NCBI GenBank assembly: GCA_033065855.1 | Contig: JAVXUO010001587.1 | Location: forward strand, 1,066,501 to 1,130,500 | DNA: 64,000 bases | Origin: Escallonia rubra | Taxonomy: Eukaryota > Streptophyta > Magnoliopsida > Escalloniales > Escalloniaceae | Direction: 5' to 3' | Position numbers and translations under genes: made by a program | The notes under the pieces: generated by a model | The model's database searches: none | What the model was told of the DNA's origin: nothing | The model's input: only the letters and a program-made list of their open reading frames with translations | In this document: positions 45,871 through 57,082 of the stretch, piece by piece | Layout: each line of letters starts with the position of its first letter | How positions within the stretch are numbered: position 1 is the first letter of the stretch

Positions 45871-47334
45871 TACGAAGCCAGAGACGAAAGAATGGCTCAA
45901 TATCTCAACTTAGTTAAAACTTCAGCTGTGAGGTTTCAGAACTTCACCATTCACCAAATTTCCCGAGATCAGAATACATTATCAAGGCTTGCTTGCGTTG
46001 AAGAAACTAATGTCTGGCGCCCGGTGTACCTTGAATTCCTCAAGGATCACAGTATCAGTTCTCAAGCTGAGATTGAAATCATAGATCAAGAACTCTGTTG
46101 GATGGACAGGATCATCAAATACTTGTCCACGGGTGAATTACCATGTGAAAGACATGAGGCAAGGAACTTTCATGTCAAAGCTGCTCGGTATGCTTTAGTA
46201 GAAAGAACTCTATACAAGAAATCATTCATCCTTCCTTACCTCAGATGTCTACGCCCGTCAGAATCCTTATACGCACTGCAAGAAGTACATGAAGGGATAT
46301 GTGGCCAATATCTCGAAGGGAGGACATTGGCACAGAAAATCTTAAGGCAGGGATATTACTAGCCTACGATGCAGAGGGACGCCATCGAATTCACACGAAG
46401 ATGCGATAAGTGTCAGAAGTTTGCACCAATTTCTCATACACCAGTTACTCCTTTAACTTCGATTGTTTCTCCAATTCCCTTTGATGTATGGGGAATGGAT
46501 CTGCTGGGACCTTTTCCCATGGCGTCTGGACAACGACGATTTGTGATTGTGGCAATAGACTACTTCACCAAATGGACTGAAGCAGAATCACTGGCGACCA
46601 TTACTTCAGCCAAGCGTGAAGATTTCTTTTGGAAAAATGTCGTTTGCCGTTTTGGAGTACCAAGAGCTTTGGTCGTTGATAACGGAAAACAATTTGACAA
46701 GAACAATTTTCGATCCTTTTGTATGAATCTTTCGATCGATTTGAGATTCACGTCTGTAGCTCATCCACAATCCAATGGTCAGACTGAAAACATGAATCGA
46801 AGCAGCTTACAAGGATTAAAGAAGAAACTAGATGAAGCTAAAGGCGCATGGGTGAATGAACTCCCCAAAGTGTTGCGGGCTTATCGAACAACTCCGCATT
46901 CGGTCACAGGGGAAACGCCTTTCTTACTCTGCTATGGAATGGAAGTAATGTTGCCAGTTGAGATAGGAGTTCCAACAATACGGGCCTTGCATTTCAACGA
47001 ATTAAACAACGAAGTTGGACTCCGAGCAAATCTTGATTTGGTAGAAGAAGCCCGAACTCAAGCCCATGAACGATCTGTTGTCATAAAACAACGAGCCGCA
47101 CGCTATTACAATCAGAGAGTCCGATCCAAGAAGTTTAACGAGGGAGATTTAGTCCTTCGCAAATTAGAAGTCTCCAATCCAAAGGCAGTGACGGGAAAGT
47201 TATCTCTAAATTGGGAAGGACCCTATCGTGTTATAAAGGTACTCAAACCCGGTGCCTACACACTGGGAACACTCTTAGGAGAATCCATCCCTCGTACATG
47301 GAATGCGGAGAACTTGCGCAGATATTACCAGTAG
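45808..47334 (+). pseudogene. Integrase of element D, interrupted by one stop
   Basis: Inserts element DNA into the chromosome. The zinc region ends ...CDKCQKF (46,410-46,430); a TAG at 46,360-46,362 falls inside this region, at a place where related proteins have tryptophan. The catalytic core is otherwise complete: first Asp in GMDLLGPF (46,498-46,500), second Asp in VVDNGKQFD (46,678-46,680) and Glu in NGQTEN (46,786-46,788), a D,D-35-E spacing. The C-terminal region runs to the stop at 47,332. Confidence 0.88.
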
Positions 47335-47539
47335 TGCCTTGTCCCGAGCCTAGACACTTCTTTTTTGGGGGGATAAGGGGCCCAAACCTTATCAAAATCC
47401 CAATCTTTTAGAAATAGTCTTTACCAGATTTTTTTGAATAAATGGGTTGTCAAGCAATCCAATGTAAACTTTATCTTTTGCTCGATCAATAAATTTATTT
47501 TTCTCAGCATTGTTGTAATGAAATCTTAGTCAAAACATT

Positions 47540-47720
47540 CTGACCGAACAGAGTGATGGCCGAACACTCTGCCCGAACAGAGTTGTTAACTTAGCCAAAG
47601 CATTCTGTCCGAACAGAGTGATGGCCGAACACTCTGCCCTAACAGAGTGATCAACTTAGCCAAAACATTCTCTGACCGAACAGAGTGATGGACGAACACT
47701 CTGCCCGAACAGAGTGTCTA
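47540..47720. repeat. CCGAACAGAGTG-type short repeats after pol of element D
   Basis: CCGAACAGAGTG and CCGAACACTCTG alternate about ten times, so inverted pairs are frequent. A diverged version lies in element C at 56,690-56,820 (CCGAGCAGA, CCGAACATTCTG), so it is a family trait. Confidence 0.8.
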
Positions 47721-48072
47721 ACTCTTGGGTTTTATAAAACTACAAGAGAATGCCAAACGGATTAGCTACAGATCTAAGTCCGTGAAGAAACAAAAGTTAA
47801 TGGGGGCACCGTCACTCCACCAAAGCTTTTTCTTCTTCAAAGTATAGGCCGAGCGAGGGTGCTCTACTTCTTTACCAACTCTTTAAGTGACGAATAAAGA
47901 GTTAGAGTTAAAGTAAAAGTAGACAATGTTGTGTGAATGGTATCATAAACCACAACAAACACATAGCAAAAACAAAATGCAATAAGAAAAGATAGAGTTT
48001 TTACACAAGCCTTTGAAAGGGCATCAGAGTACTCGGTCTAAACAAAAGAGCCTAGATACAAAGAATAAAACT

Positions 48073-48504
48073 CTAAGGCTCGAGGGCATGGCCAGAAGGG
48101 CCCTCCTCAGGAGGATGGGAAGCTGCGGCATCACCTGCCTCTAAAGGCATAACAGGTTCTCCAGATGGAGACACTACCGGCGACAGAACAAAATCATCTA
48201 AGGGGATGTCAGGAAAGCGCTCAGCAAACATCTCATTGGCCTTCACAAAGCCAAGCTCATAAATCTCAAGGCCATCGTCGGTTCGCTTCTTCAGCCATTC
48301 ATCCCCAACGTTTCCTTCCAAGAAGTCGCGGATGCCTTGGTCTCGTGCATTTGTCACCTCTTCAGCAGTCTTCTTCTTAACTCACTCCAGCCTCTTCTCT
48401 AGAGTCATGATCTGAGCAAGATGATCAACCTCTTGCCTGCTCAGCTCTTCAGCACGATGAGAAGCTTCTTGTGCCTTCTTAACAGCTTCCCTCTTCTGTT
48501 GAGC
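48073..48504 (-). pseudogene. Antisense frame of element D (conserved C-terminal part)
   Basis: An extra frame opposite to gag-pol, between integrase and the 3' LTR. The readable part starts in a charged, coiled-coil-like region rich in E, K and Q (48,504-48,390, with one stop near 48,385) and continues in the same frame to 48,073, with FLEGNVGDEWLKKRTDDGLE and DIPLDDFVL. The 5' part of this frame is lost in a deletion that fused it to the 3' LTR. Element C carries the same protein (57,083-57,560), with most residues kept, so this is a real former gene. Antisense frames are known in some Tat elements; function unknown. Confidence 0.7.
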
Positions 48505-48731
48505 CTCCTCCTTCTACGACTATATAAAGGGGTTAAGCCCCTCAGGTAAAGACAAGCTCACACTCATACACACTGTGTCTTTATTGCTTCTCAGAGTTCT
48601 ACAATGTTAGCCATCTCTGACTTAAGCATCGGAGCGTTCCCCTACCGGAACCCCACCCGGCGGTCACTTTGTGTTCTCTTTTGCAGGCCTAATTTCTGGT
48701 GTGGTTCCCGATCCAGTTTTTAGCTGCAACA
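48505..48731 (+). repeat. 3' LTR of element D, 5' half missing
   Basis: Matches 5' LTR positions about 41,613-41,841, with TATA box at 48,521-48,528, and ends GCAACA followed by GTATC. The first roughly 214 bp are missing; the junction lies in CTCCTCCTTCTAC, present in both partners, so a microhomology-type deletion is likely. Confidence 0.85.
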
Positions 48732-49269
48732 GTATCCTTGCATGCATTTTTATCTAGGGGCTCCCTGTTACTCCCCTCTCAAGACAGTCAGGGTTGTGTT
48801 TGTCATTATTCATCCAATTGATTTGTATGGTCAGTATCCTCAACATGTATTTTTGTCAAGGTGCTCCCTATGATACCCCTCTCATGACAGTCTGAATAGT
48901 CTTTGTATTTCTTCATCCACCTCGTTGCATTTGTCAGTGTCTTGTATATGCATTTTTTTTATATAAGAGCTCCTTGTGGTTCCTCTACCATGACAGTCAA
49001 GATAGTGTTTGTCTTTGTTCATCCATCTCATTTTCATTGTCTGTGTTGTCTACGTGCATTTTTTGTCTTAAAGGCTCCTTATGATTCCCCTCTCATGTTA
49101 GTAATGATAAAGTCTACATAATTTTGTCACATATACAACATGTTATATCCCGTTTAGGATATTTATTGTGATCTGCCTCTCTTCATGAGTTGTGTTACAT
49201 ATCCCCATTTGTAGAGCATGCATGTATTACTTCTGTCATAGTCATTTACTGTCTCCGAGTTTTATTAGT

Positions 49270-49745
49270 TAGTGATATATGAATGTTTGGTTGTGTAGGG
49301 TCTTCTATTAATCCCATTACCTATATTTGTAGATTTAGTTGGTTTTATCCCACTCATGAGATTATGTAGGCAACCCTCCACGGGTGCAACCATTTTCCAG
49401 TCTAGACTTATATCTGAGGGTATTAACCCTTAATTCATCTTATTTTTCTTTGTTCTTTCAGAACCCAGTTTCAACTATGTTTGGCTTTATCCTTCTCAAA
49501 TGAGAGTATGTAGGCAACCCTCTTAAGGTGTAGCTATTTTCCAGTCTAGATCCATGTTCGAGGGTATTTAGCCTCAATTTGAGGTGATACGCAGACGTCG
49601 CATACATTCCGTTATCAAGCTTTATCCTTCTCAAATGAGAGTATGTGGGCAACCCTCTAAGGTGCAGCTATTTTCCAGTCTAGATCCATGTCTTAGGGTA
49701 TTTAGCCTCAATTTGAGGTGATATGTGAACATCGCATACAATGAA
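49270..49745. repeat. Tandem repeat of about 134 bp, two full copies and a partial one
   Basis: CTTTATCCTTCTCAAATGAG, then GTATGT(A/G)GGCAACCCTCT and TTTCCAGTCTAGATCCATG recur at 49,486 and 49,620; a diverged copy starts near 49,340. The ATGTAGGCAACC phrase resembles Tat LTR sequence (compare 5,150). Confidence 0.8.
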
Positions 49746-49914
49746 ATCCGATCTACCTTACTCGATTGAATCAACGATGCTCAAAGCCAAGATGAAAGGA
49801 GATACGAAATCGAAGAAAAAATTTGAAAATAATGAAAAGATAATTTCTATTGTGATGTGGAGGGGTTATAGATATGAAATTCGAGCATATGTTCTGCCTA
49901 ACAACAATTAGAGG

Positions 49915-51228
49915 AAAGAAGTTTTGATTGATGCCCACAAACTAAGTCATTGATTCACCCGAGAGAGACAAAAATGTTGTGATTTACGGTAAAATTTTTG
50001 GTGGCCTGACATGTGGAAAGAGATATCGGAGTTTGTGTCTAAGTGCCCGACTTTTCAGCAAGTTAAAGTTGATCACCGGAAGACTGTCGAACAATTGCAA
50101 CCCCTCTCTATTTCATAATAGAAGTGGACCACATCACCGTGGATTTTGTGTCAGGATTACCTCGAGTGACCAATAAGCTCACATTTATTCGGTTTACGGT
50201 TGATCATTTGACGAGGATTACTCGATTTATTCCCATAAGAGAAGGTAATTCTATCGAGCAGTTGACTGTACGTTAAAGAGGTTCTCAGCCGATATCAAGT
50301 AATCGTGTCTATTGTGTCTGATAGGGATACAAGGTGCACCTTAAATTTCTGTAGGAAGTTCTAGGAGGAAACTAGAACCAAGTTCAGCAGGAGCACAACA
50401 TTTCACCCTCAGACGGATGGTCAATCGGAGCGCACGATTCAGTTATCGAAAGATATGTTGCGAGCATGTGCTGTAGACTTCGGTAGAAATTGGGACGAAC
50501 AATTTCCGTTAATCGATTTTTCTTACAACAATAGTTACCAAACAAGTATCGGGACAGCCCCATATGAAGTATTGTATGGTCGAAGTTGTCGCACTCCAAT
50601 TTGTTGGGATATGGTTAGAGGGAAATTTGTCTCGTACTGAGCTAATCAGCCAGACTAAGGAAAAGGTAAGATAATTCGAGAGAGAATTCGTACTGCTCAG
50701 AGTAGACTGAAGAGCAACACGGATAAAAGACGTTAAGAGTTAAAGTTTGAGGTTGGCGACTTCATGTTTCTGAAAGTAAACCCTCAAAAGGAATTATGCG
50801 GTTTGAAAAGAAGGGAAAATTGAGTCCTACATTCATCGTGCCACTCAGAATTCTATCAAGGATGGAAATTGTAGCCTACAAACTTGAACTACTCTAGAAT
50901 TTGGACCATTTTTTGCATAATGTGTTTCATGTCTTGATGCTAGGGATATATGTTTCAGACTCGTCACATGTGATAAGTCTTGAGCCATTTGAAATCCGAG
51001 ATAACCTCTCGTACTGGGAAATTCCGGTGGGAATTGTCGATAAAAAGAGCAAATCCTTCGTTAAAAGTAATGCTTGTTGTTAAAGTGATCTGGAGAAATC
51101 ATGTAGTAAATGAGGCCACATGTGAGCCCGAAACATTAATGTGGCAGAACTACTCACACTTGTTTACTAATTAAGATACCTTACTCCAATTTCAAGGATG
51201 AATTTTGCGCCGAGGGGGGGGGGGGAGA
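49915..51228 (+). pseudogene. Tekay/Del-type chromovirus pol 3' end (integrase to chromodomain region)
   Basis: Degenerate end of a Ty3/gypsy chromovirus polyprotein. Readable pieces are FWWPDMWKEI and CPTFQQVK (integrase zinc region, about 50,000-50,060), a catalytic-core remnant, HPQTDGQSER near 50,410, NNSYQTSIGTAPYEVLYGR (about 50,530-50,590) and a C-terminal WRNHVVNEATCEPE block (about 51,090-51,130), as in Tekay/Del elements. Multiple stops. It ends at a purine-rich tract at 51,213-51,226 directly before an LTR start. Confidence 0.82.
51213..51226 (+). other. Polypurine tract of the Tekay/Del remnant
   Basis: AGGGGGGGGGGGGG followed by AGA and then the LTR start TGTTACACC; the primer site for plus-strand synthesis. 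Confidence 0.75.
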
Positions 51229-51970
51229 TGTTACACCTTAGGTTTTTTTTTAAAAAAATAACATTCTGGGCAGGCGTGGTTGCGTAAGGCAGCCACATTC
51301 TCCATTGTCCTAGTTAATGGAACTTGCATGAAATTGGGGGATATGGGTGGTGAGTGATCATGAGCTAGGGTTGTTTTGGCTATAAAAATGGGTTCAAAAG
51401 GAAGGGTATTGTAGGTGGAAGGGAGGAGAAAATCTAAAAATACAGGAGAGAATTATTGGCATTTTGCAGCCTTGGAGTGAGAATTTTTGGGTGGATAAAT
51501 CGGGAGAAATTTGGTAAGTATAGTGTAAGCTTAATATGATTAATTTCATGGATTTTCGGTTAGATTAGAGGATTTAATTTCAAGCTAGAGATGTAATTTT
51601 GTGTGTGTGCGCGCGCGCTTGTGGGTTGTGTGTGAAAATCAGTGATGTGTGTGCATGAGTATGTGTTTCAGTGTGTGTGTATGAGAGAGAGGGGGGGAGT
51701 GTGCGTGAGTTACACAGTGTGCATGTGTGTTAGTGCACGTGTGTGCGCGCGCGCGCGCATTTAGGTGGGTGTGTCTGTTTCAGTTTGTGGATATGTGTGT
51801 GTGATTTACATAGTGTGCGTGTGCGTGCGTGCGCGTGTGTGTGTTGTGAGTGTGTGTGTGTGTACGTGCAGATAGGTGAGTGTGTGTATTTCAGCGTGTG
51901 CATGTGTGTGTGCACGTGCGTGCTGCAAAGGGTGAAGAAGTGTGTGCAGGTGGGTTTGAAGTGTGTCACG
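51229..51970 (+). repeat. 3' LTR (partial) of the Tekay/Del remnant with a long TG microsatellite
   Basis: Starts TGTTACACC; a TATA-like CTATAAAAATGG is near 51,380; then 51,600-51,935 is dominated by TG/CG repeats. The solo LTR at 57,849 has the same plan (promoter, then TG-rich stretch). The right edge is unclear. Long frames in both strands over the microsatellite are not genes. Confidence 0.65.
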
Positions 51971-52302
51971 GTAGTACCACCTAATCCACTCATCAAGTAC
52001 TTTGCCAATTCAAGTAATAAGTACAAGATGTACACATCACATTGAGTTGATGTTCACAGCCAAAAAAAGAAAAAGGAGTTACTTTTAAATCAACCAACCA
52101 GAACGAAGACGTGTATCTCTTTGTCTTCATTTTTCTTTTCCAAGTGGGTTCCAAGACCAAAAGGTAGGGAAATGGGATTATTAGAATCACAATTGAGATA
52201 GGGTCATCAAGTTCTCTATTAGTGGCTTACGGACCATGTCAAGCCTTCATAAGACTATTTGACTATGGGCTTGGACTCCACAAAACTAACTAAAGTTCCA
52301 CA
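51971..52302. other. Unassigned spacer
   Basis: No gene or repeat recognised; it is the left flank into which the hAT at 52,311 inserted. Confidence 0.5.
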
Positions 52303-52310
52303 CTTGGAGT

Positions 52311-53348
52311 TAGAGGTGTCAAAGGGCCGGCTTGGGCTGGCCCAGCCCGGGCCTAGAGGGCCAGAAAAAGGGCCGGGCCGGGCCTAGGCCTAGCCTAAAT
52401 CTAGGAAATGGAGGCCCTGTCCAGGCCTAAGCCCTAGGCCCTAACCTTAAGCTTGGGCCTAGGGGCGGCTCGGGCCCGGGCCCATTTCTTTTTTGTGTTG
52501 CAAAAATATTAATTCATGAAATAAATGCAATTGATTGGCCCTAAACCATTCAATATCTCTCTCGTGACTAATGATCGTGACTAATGAAGTGCCTTAGAGC
52601 TTTGCTTTTACTCTATTTGAGAATATTGAGTAGCAACAAAGAGTTATTTTGTTCGCAAATAGACAATCTTTTCATAAGAGAAAATATAACTTTGAGTCAT
52701 GAAGTTTTTTGTTATCTAAACTCAATAATGGATACCAACAAAACTTTTTCCAATGATAACTCTAAAAATTTTCACTCAAACATATCTCTAGCTTTGCATT
52801 TTACGTAGTATTAGGTATCTCATTAGAAGCATGCATCATTACACCACTTTTAGCATGAACTTTCCCGTGCTTTCTGGAGTTATTTTCCCCATCTATATTG
52901 CCTAAATTGTGTTGTTTCTAGTTCCTGGACAAACAAACGTATATTTTCTATTTATAATCTCATGAAAATAATACAGAGGAGCCTTGCAAGTAAAAGTAGA
53001 TAAACAAGAAGGAACCATCATCATGAGCTGAAAAGAAATGTGTGTGTTCAAAAAGTTAAGTAAAAAGAGAAAAATATGAGATAGAGAGAGAATGAGGCGT
53101 GAGAAAGAAGGGGAAAGAAAAAAAATAACTCAAAATGGCTTAGGGCCGAAGGGCTGGGCCAAAATAGGGCCGAAAAGAGGGCCAGAACCGGGCCGAGGGC
53201 TGGGCCTGACCCAGGCCTTTTTTGGGTCAGGCCGAGCAGAGCCAAATTTGGAAAATATTAGCCCTGGCCCTAGCCTCTAAGGGTTAAGGCCAGCACTATT
53301 CATCTTTAGGGCCGGTCGGCAGGCGGCTTGGCCCTTTTGACATCTCTA
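52311..53348. mobile_element. Non-autonomous hAT element with perfect 8-bp target duplication
   Basis: Left end TAGAGGTGTCAAAGGGCC, right end inversely TAGAGATGTCAAAAGGGCC. The 8-bp duplication CTTGGAGT is at 52,303-52,310 and 53,349-53,356. GGGCCGGGCC-rich subterminal DNA lies at both ends, with an AT-rich middle without transposase. Related to the outer hAT at 34,104 and the truncated copy at 55,370. Confidence 0.92.
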
Positions 53349-53356
53349 CTTGGAGT

Positions 53357-54171
53357 TGTACAGCATAGTGGGCTTGGACGTAGGAGTATTATGCAAAAAG
53401 TTTTTTTTATTATTGACACTTTGGAGAAGGTATGTCTTTGTTTATTTTGAAAACTTGACGCTTCAGCATACTTACTCCTGTTCTCGCTCTCGTCTCCTGC
53501 TCCCGCTCTCGCTCTCGTCTCCTCTTCTTTTAATTTGAGATAGAATGAAAAGTTCTATAACAGAATTGAAATAACATTCTTCTGGCTAACTAATTTTGCC
53601 ACAAGTAACGGGGAAAAAGGAAACATAACAGTCTTGCACCGTTGTTGTACTTAAGGACATAGATGTATGGCCCAACTCCAGCCCAAAAAGAGTGCCCATG
53701 ACTCAAGCCCAAGTTTTGCTACTGGTTCTTATCTATCCTACTTATTAAGGCATAATTTGATTTGGTGTAACATCTTTTTGATGTTACATAACTATGAACC
53801 TATAATGGTGACAAGTGACATTCCAAGAAATTCTTTAAAAAATAACACAAAATAAAAATCTCAATTTGTGAGTAACTGCCTACAAAAAAAATGTTTAGTT
53901 TACGAGTTAAAATTCATCAAAAAATATAGTTAAAAAAATAAATAAAAGGCCAAGTTTGATGCGATAATAATATTTTGCTAACTTATTTTTTGACACGTAT
54001 GGCTTACTTATTGTTTCTGTTGTATAAAATTCATTTTACTGAATATGACAATAAACACGTATACGTGATGTTTGATTATTTTGTTAAACAAAATTTGTAC
54101 TATTAATTTCATTTTCGCCCATGCATCACGTGTGCCATGGTGACTCGTAGTTAATGAAATCAAAACAAACT
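53357..54171. other. AT-rich spacer
   Basis: No gene. A CTCGCTCTCGTCTCCTG repeat is at 53,480-53,525. Confidence 0.55.
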
Positions 54172-55118
54172 CCAGCACCAAAAATGTCGAAGGGTTAAAT
54201 TTAAAAGTAAAACCTATCCCGTTAACTCGTACATTTCAAAAACGGGATTTAATTTCCTGTAATTGAAAGTAGACTCAAGGCTCACCCCATACCAAAATTT
54301 TAATGTGGTTATGTTTTTCTTTCTTTATCCCCTTCCCGTTAACATAATTGAAAGTAGACTCAAGGCTCACCCCATACCAAACGTAATTGAAAGTAGACTG
54401 AAGGCTCACCCCACACCCACTGGTTATTTTTTGTTGCTACATATAGCATGTTGAAATGCACATATAATGAGTGTTAGTTCTGCATTGCATAAATGTAAAA
54501 AAAAAAAAGACAAAACATATATATAAGTTATAAAATTAAATATAATCTGACTTAAGCTTTTTAGGTTAAGTGGGGGAGCTCATCCCATTTATGTTGGCCA
54601 TCTTAATGCAATTCTGGTTTTCCCTAACATGGTCCTCTAGCCAATGTGCGCCATGCACTCGTGTTGGTAGCCCTAGGAAGAACGATGACTCTTGGCAAAG
54701 CAGGATTCAAAGGAGAGTATGATGGGGTGTAAACTTACACATATGGAAAGACTGTTGAGCTGCACATATAATTATAAGGAGTATGGTCTCGTGGCTGAAG
54801 TTGACCTACATAATTTGATGACAAAACCAAGTCATATTAGTTTAACCTTTTAGGTCAAGTTATATGGACCATCTAGGTAGTACTTGGGTATTATCAACAA
54901 AAATGGTGCAAGGCCACCGCCTGAGTTGAAGAAGCTAAAAAGGACTCTAAAAACAATATTTTGCCTACAACTAGAAGCCAATTTGTTAAGAGGCAGTCAG
55001 TCGTACACAATTTACATGTTAAATTAGTAATTTATTTTCTTAAATTGAGATTGTGTCTCAACACGTTTTCTCATGTATGGTAAAACTTACTTTTTGATTG
55101 GACTAAGTACTAGATGAA
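54172..55118. repeat. Dispersed repeat, copy 1
   Basis: Matches 62,643-63,511 in the same orientation (anchors GAAAGTAGACTCAAG, AAGAACGATGACTCTTGGCA, AATGGTGCAAGGCCACCG). Copy 1 additionally has a local expansion of the unit GAAAGTAGACT(C/G)AAGGCTCA, three copies near 54,264, 54,348 and 54,384. Identity of the repeat is unknown. Confidence 0.85.
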
Positions 55119-55369
55119 TCAAATTAGATCACTGTGATTACCTTTAATTTTTAAAATGTCGGTTGAATTGAAATTATCTATATTTTTATACCGTATCAAG
55201 ATATTTAACTTAAAAATTAATTGCATTGAGAAAGTGAAGCACAGTATTTGGATTTGTATGTGGAACATGTCAGGCTTCAAGTTTTGCACGACTCTCAAAC
55301 CTTGGTGAAAGAGCTCAAATTCAACTTTTGTATTGGGAAAGTTGCCGCTCTAATTTTCTCAGTATCATC
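55119..55369. other. Unassigned spacer
   Basis: AT-rich, nothing recognised. Confidence 0.5.
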
Positions 55370-55989
55370 TAGAGGTGTCAAAGGGCTGGGCTAGGGCCGG
55401 CCCAGCCCGGGCCCAGAGGGCCAGAAAATGGGCTTGGCCAAACTGGGCCGGCCCAAAGTTAGGAAATCCAAGCCCTATCCAAGCCAAAGCCCTAGGCGCT
55501 AACTTTAGGGCAGGGCCTGGGCGAATTTTTTTTTAATTCTTGTTTTGTGTTGCGAAAATATTAACATACGAAATAAATTTTTTGATAGGCCCTCCTCCTT
55601 TTATGCAGGCTTGGGACCGGGTGCTTGTAATTTTTTGAAAAACATGAAATAATTAGCAGTTAATTAGTTAAGCATTTTTATCTAATCCATCTGGTCCTAC
55701 TTTCTCTTATCAAGCATTTTGCATTTTCTCTTAACAATTCCACTTATTTTCATACCATTGCTTTTTGTTATCTAAACTCAGCAATGGATACCTACAAAAC
55801 TTTTTCCAATTATATGTATAAAAATTATCACTCAAACATACCTCTAGCTTTGCATTTTATGTAGTATCAGGTATCTCACTAGATGCATGCATCGTTAGAC
55901 CACTTTTACCATGAACTTTCCAGTGCTTTCTGGAGTTATATTCCCCATTTCCATTGCCTAAATTGTGTTGTTTATAGTTCCTAGACAAA
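55370..55989. mobile_element. Truncated hAT element (left part)
   Basis: Starts TAGAGGTGTCAAAGGGCTGG and follows the sequence of the hAT at 52,311, including TTGTGTTGCGAAAATATTAA and CATACCTCTAGCTTTGC, until about 55,989, where it is cut off at element C. It also shares CCCTCCTCCTTTTAT with 37,025 in the outer hAT. The right terminus is missing. Confidence 0.82.
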
Positions 55990-56469
55990 AAGGGATGGGT
56001 TGACAAACTTCTGTAAGTGTTGTCGGCATATCGGACGAATCCACATTCAATCACTGGAGAAACACCCCTCTTACATTGCTTTGGGACAGAGGTAATGTTA
56101 CCTGTTGAGGTGGAGTCCCAATAATACGAGTTTTACACTTCAATGAAGTTGAACTCTAAGAAAATCTTGATCTAATAAAAGAAGTTTCGACTCAAGCCCA
56201 TGAACGATCTGTTGTTATAAAACAACGCATCGTGCGTTATAATAATCAAAGGGTTCGATCCAAACAATTTCAAGTGGGGGATTTGGTTCTACGCAAATTA
56301 GAAGTATCTCATCCTAAAGCAGCGACATGAAAGTTATCTCCAAATTGGGAAGGACTTTATCGAGTTCTAAAGGTACTTATGCCAGGTGCCTATGCATTAA
56401 GAACACTTTCCAGAGATCCAATCCCTCATACTTGGAATGCTGAGAATTTGTGGAAGTATTATCAGTAGC
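55990..56469 (+). pseudogene. Integrase C-terminal fragment of element C
   Basis: Corresponds to the last third of the integrase of element D. Recognisable blocks are AYRT-NPHSITGETP, MLPVEVGVP and the C-terminal WNAENLWKYYQ followed by a stop at the same place. Frames are broken, for example at about 56,155 and 56,326. Confidence 0.82.
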
Positions 56470-57082
56470 ATCTTGCCCCGAGGCAAGACACTTCCTTTTT
56501 GGGGGGATAAGAGGCTCAAACCTTGTCAAACCCCGGTAAAGCTTGGGACAAATTTCTTTTCTATAATAGTATTTAGCAGATTTTATGAATAAATGGGTTG
56601 TTAAACGATCTAGTGTATACTTTATTTTTTGCATGAGCAATAAAGTTATTTTCCTGAGCATTATTATAATGTTGCATAAACGGTCAAAGTATCTGCCCGA
56701 GCAGATTGCCCTAGAGAACTCAACAATTTTGCCCGAGTAAATAGTTGGCCGAACATTCTGCCCGAGCAGAGTGCCTTAGAGGAACCAAACATTGTACCCG
56801 AGTAGAATGTTGGCCGAGCGAGGGTGCTGGCCTTCTTTGCCAACTCTTTACGTGATGAATAAGGAGTTCAAGTCAAAGTAAACGCTAATAACGCTATGTG
56901 AATGGTAGAATAAACCAGATAAACACGCAGTGAACACATGCCATGAGTAAAACACCCATAAATGAGGGTGATATCTTGAACAAAGACAGAGTTCATACAA
57001 TGCCCTTAAAAGGGCATCAAAAACACTAAGTCTGGAAAAACATAAAGAAGAGCCTAGAGATAAAAAAAAATCTAAGGCACGG

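Larger units (their letters stand above)
41399..48731 (+). mobile_element. Ty3/gypsy Tat-type retrotransposon D (nearly full length, recently inactivated)
   Basis: Bounded by a 5-bp target duplication GTATC (41,394-41,398 and 48,732-48,736). Order: 5' LTR, primer-binding site, gag, protease, reverse transcriptase, RNase H, second RNase H-like domain, integrase, a CCGAACAGAGTG-rich repeat region (47,540-47,720), an antisense frame, and a truncated 3' LTR. Domain order with the second RNase H places it in the Tat lineage. Coding frames are long but interrupted by stops at about 44,203, 44,965, 45,795 and 46,360 and by shifts in gag. It is much better preserved than A, B or C. Confidence 0.92.
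41131..49110. repeat. Tandem array of about 100 bp units, split by element D
   Basis: Units marked by (A)GGGGCT(T/C)CC-TATG followed by CTCATGATAGTC/CTCATGACAGTC begin near 41,131, 41,221 and 41,310, and on the other side near 48,761, 48,861, 48,968 and 49,070. Element D (41,399-48,731) inserted within one unit. Confidence 0.75.

Noticed and set aside
51730-52045. 100-codon frames on both strands
   Set aside because: Translation of the TG/CG microsatellite.
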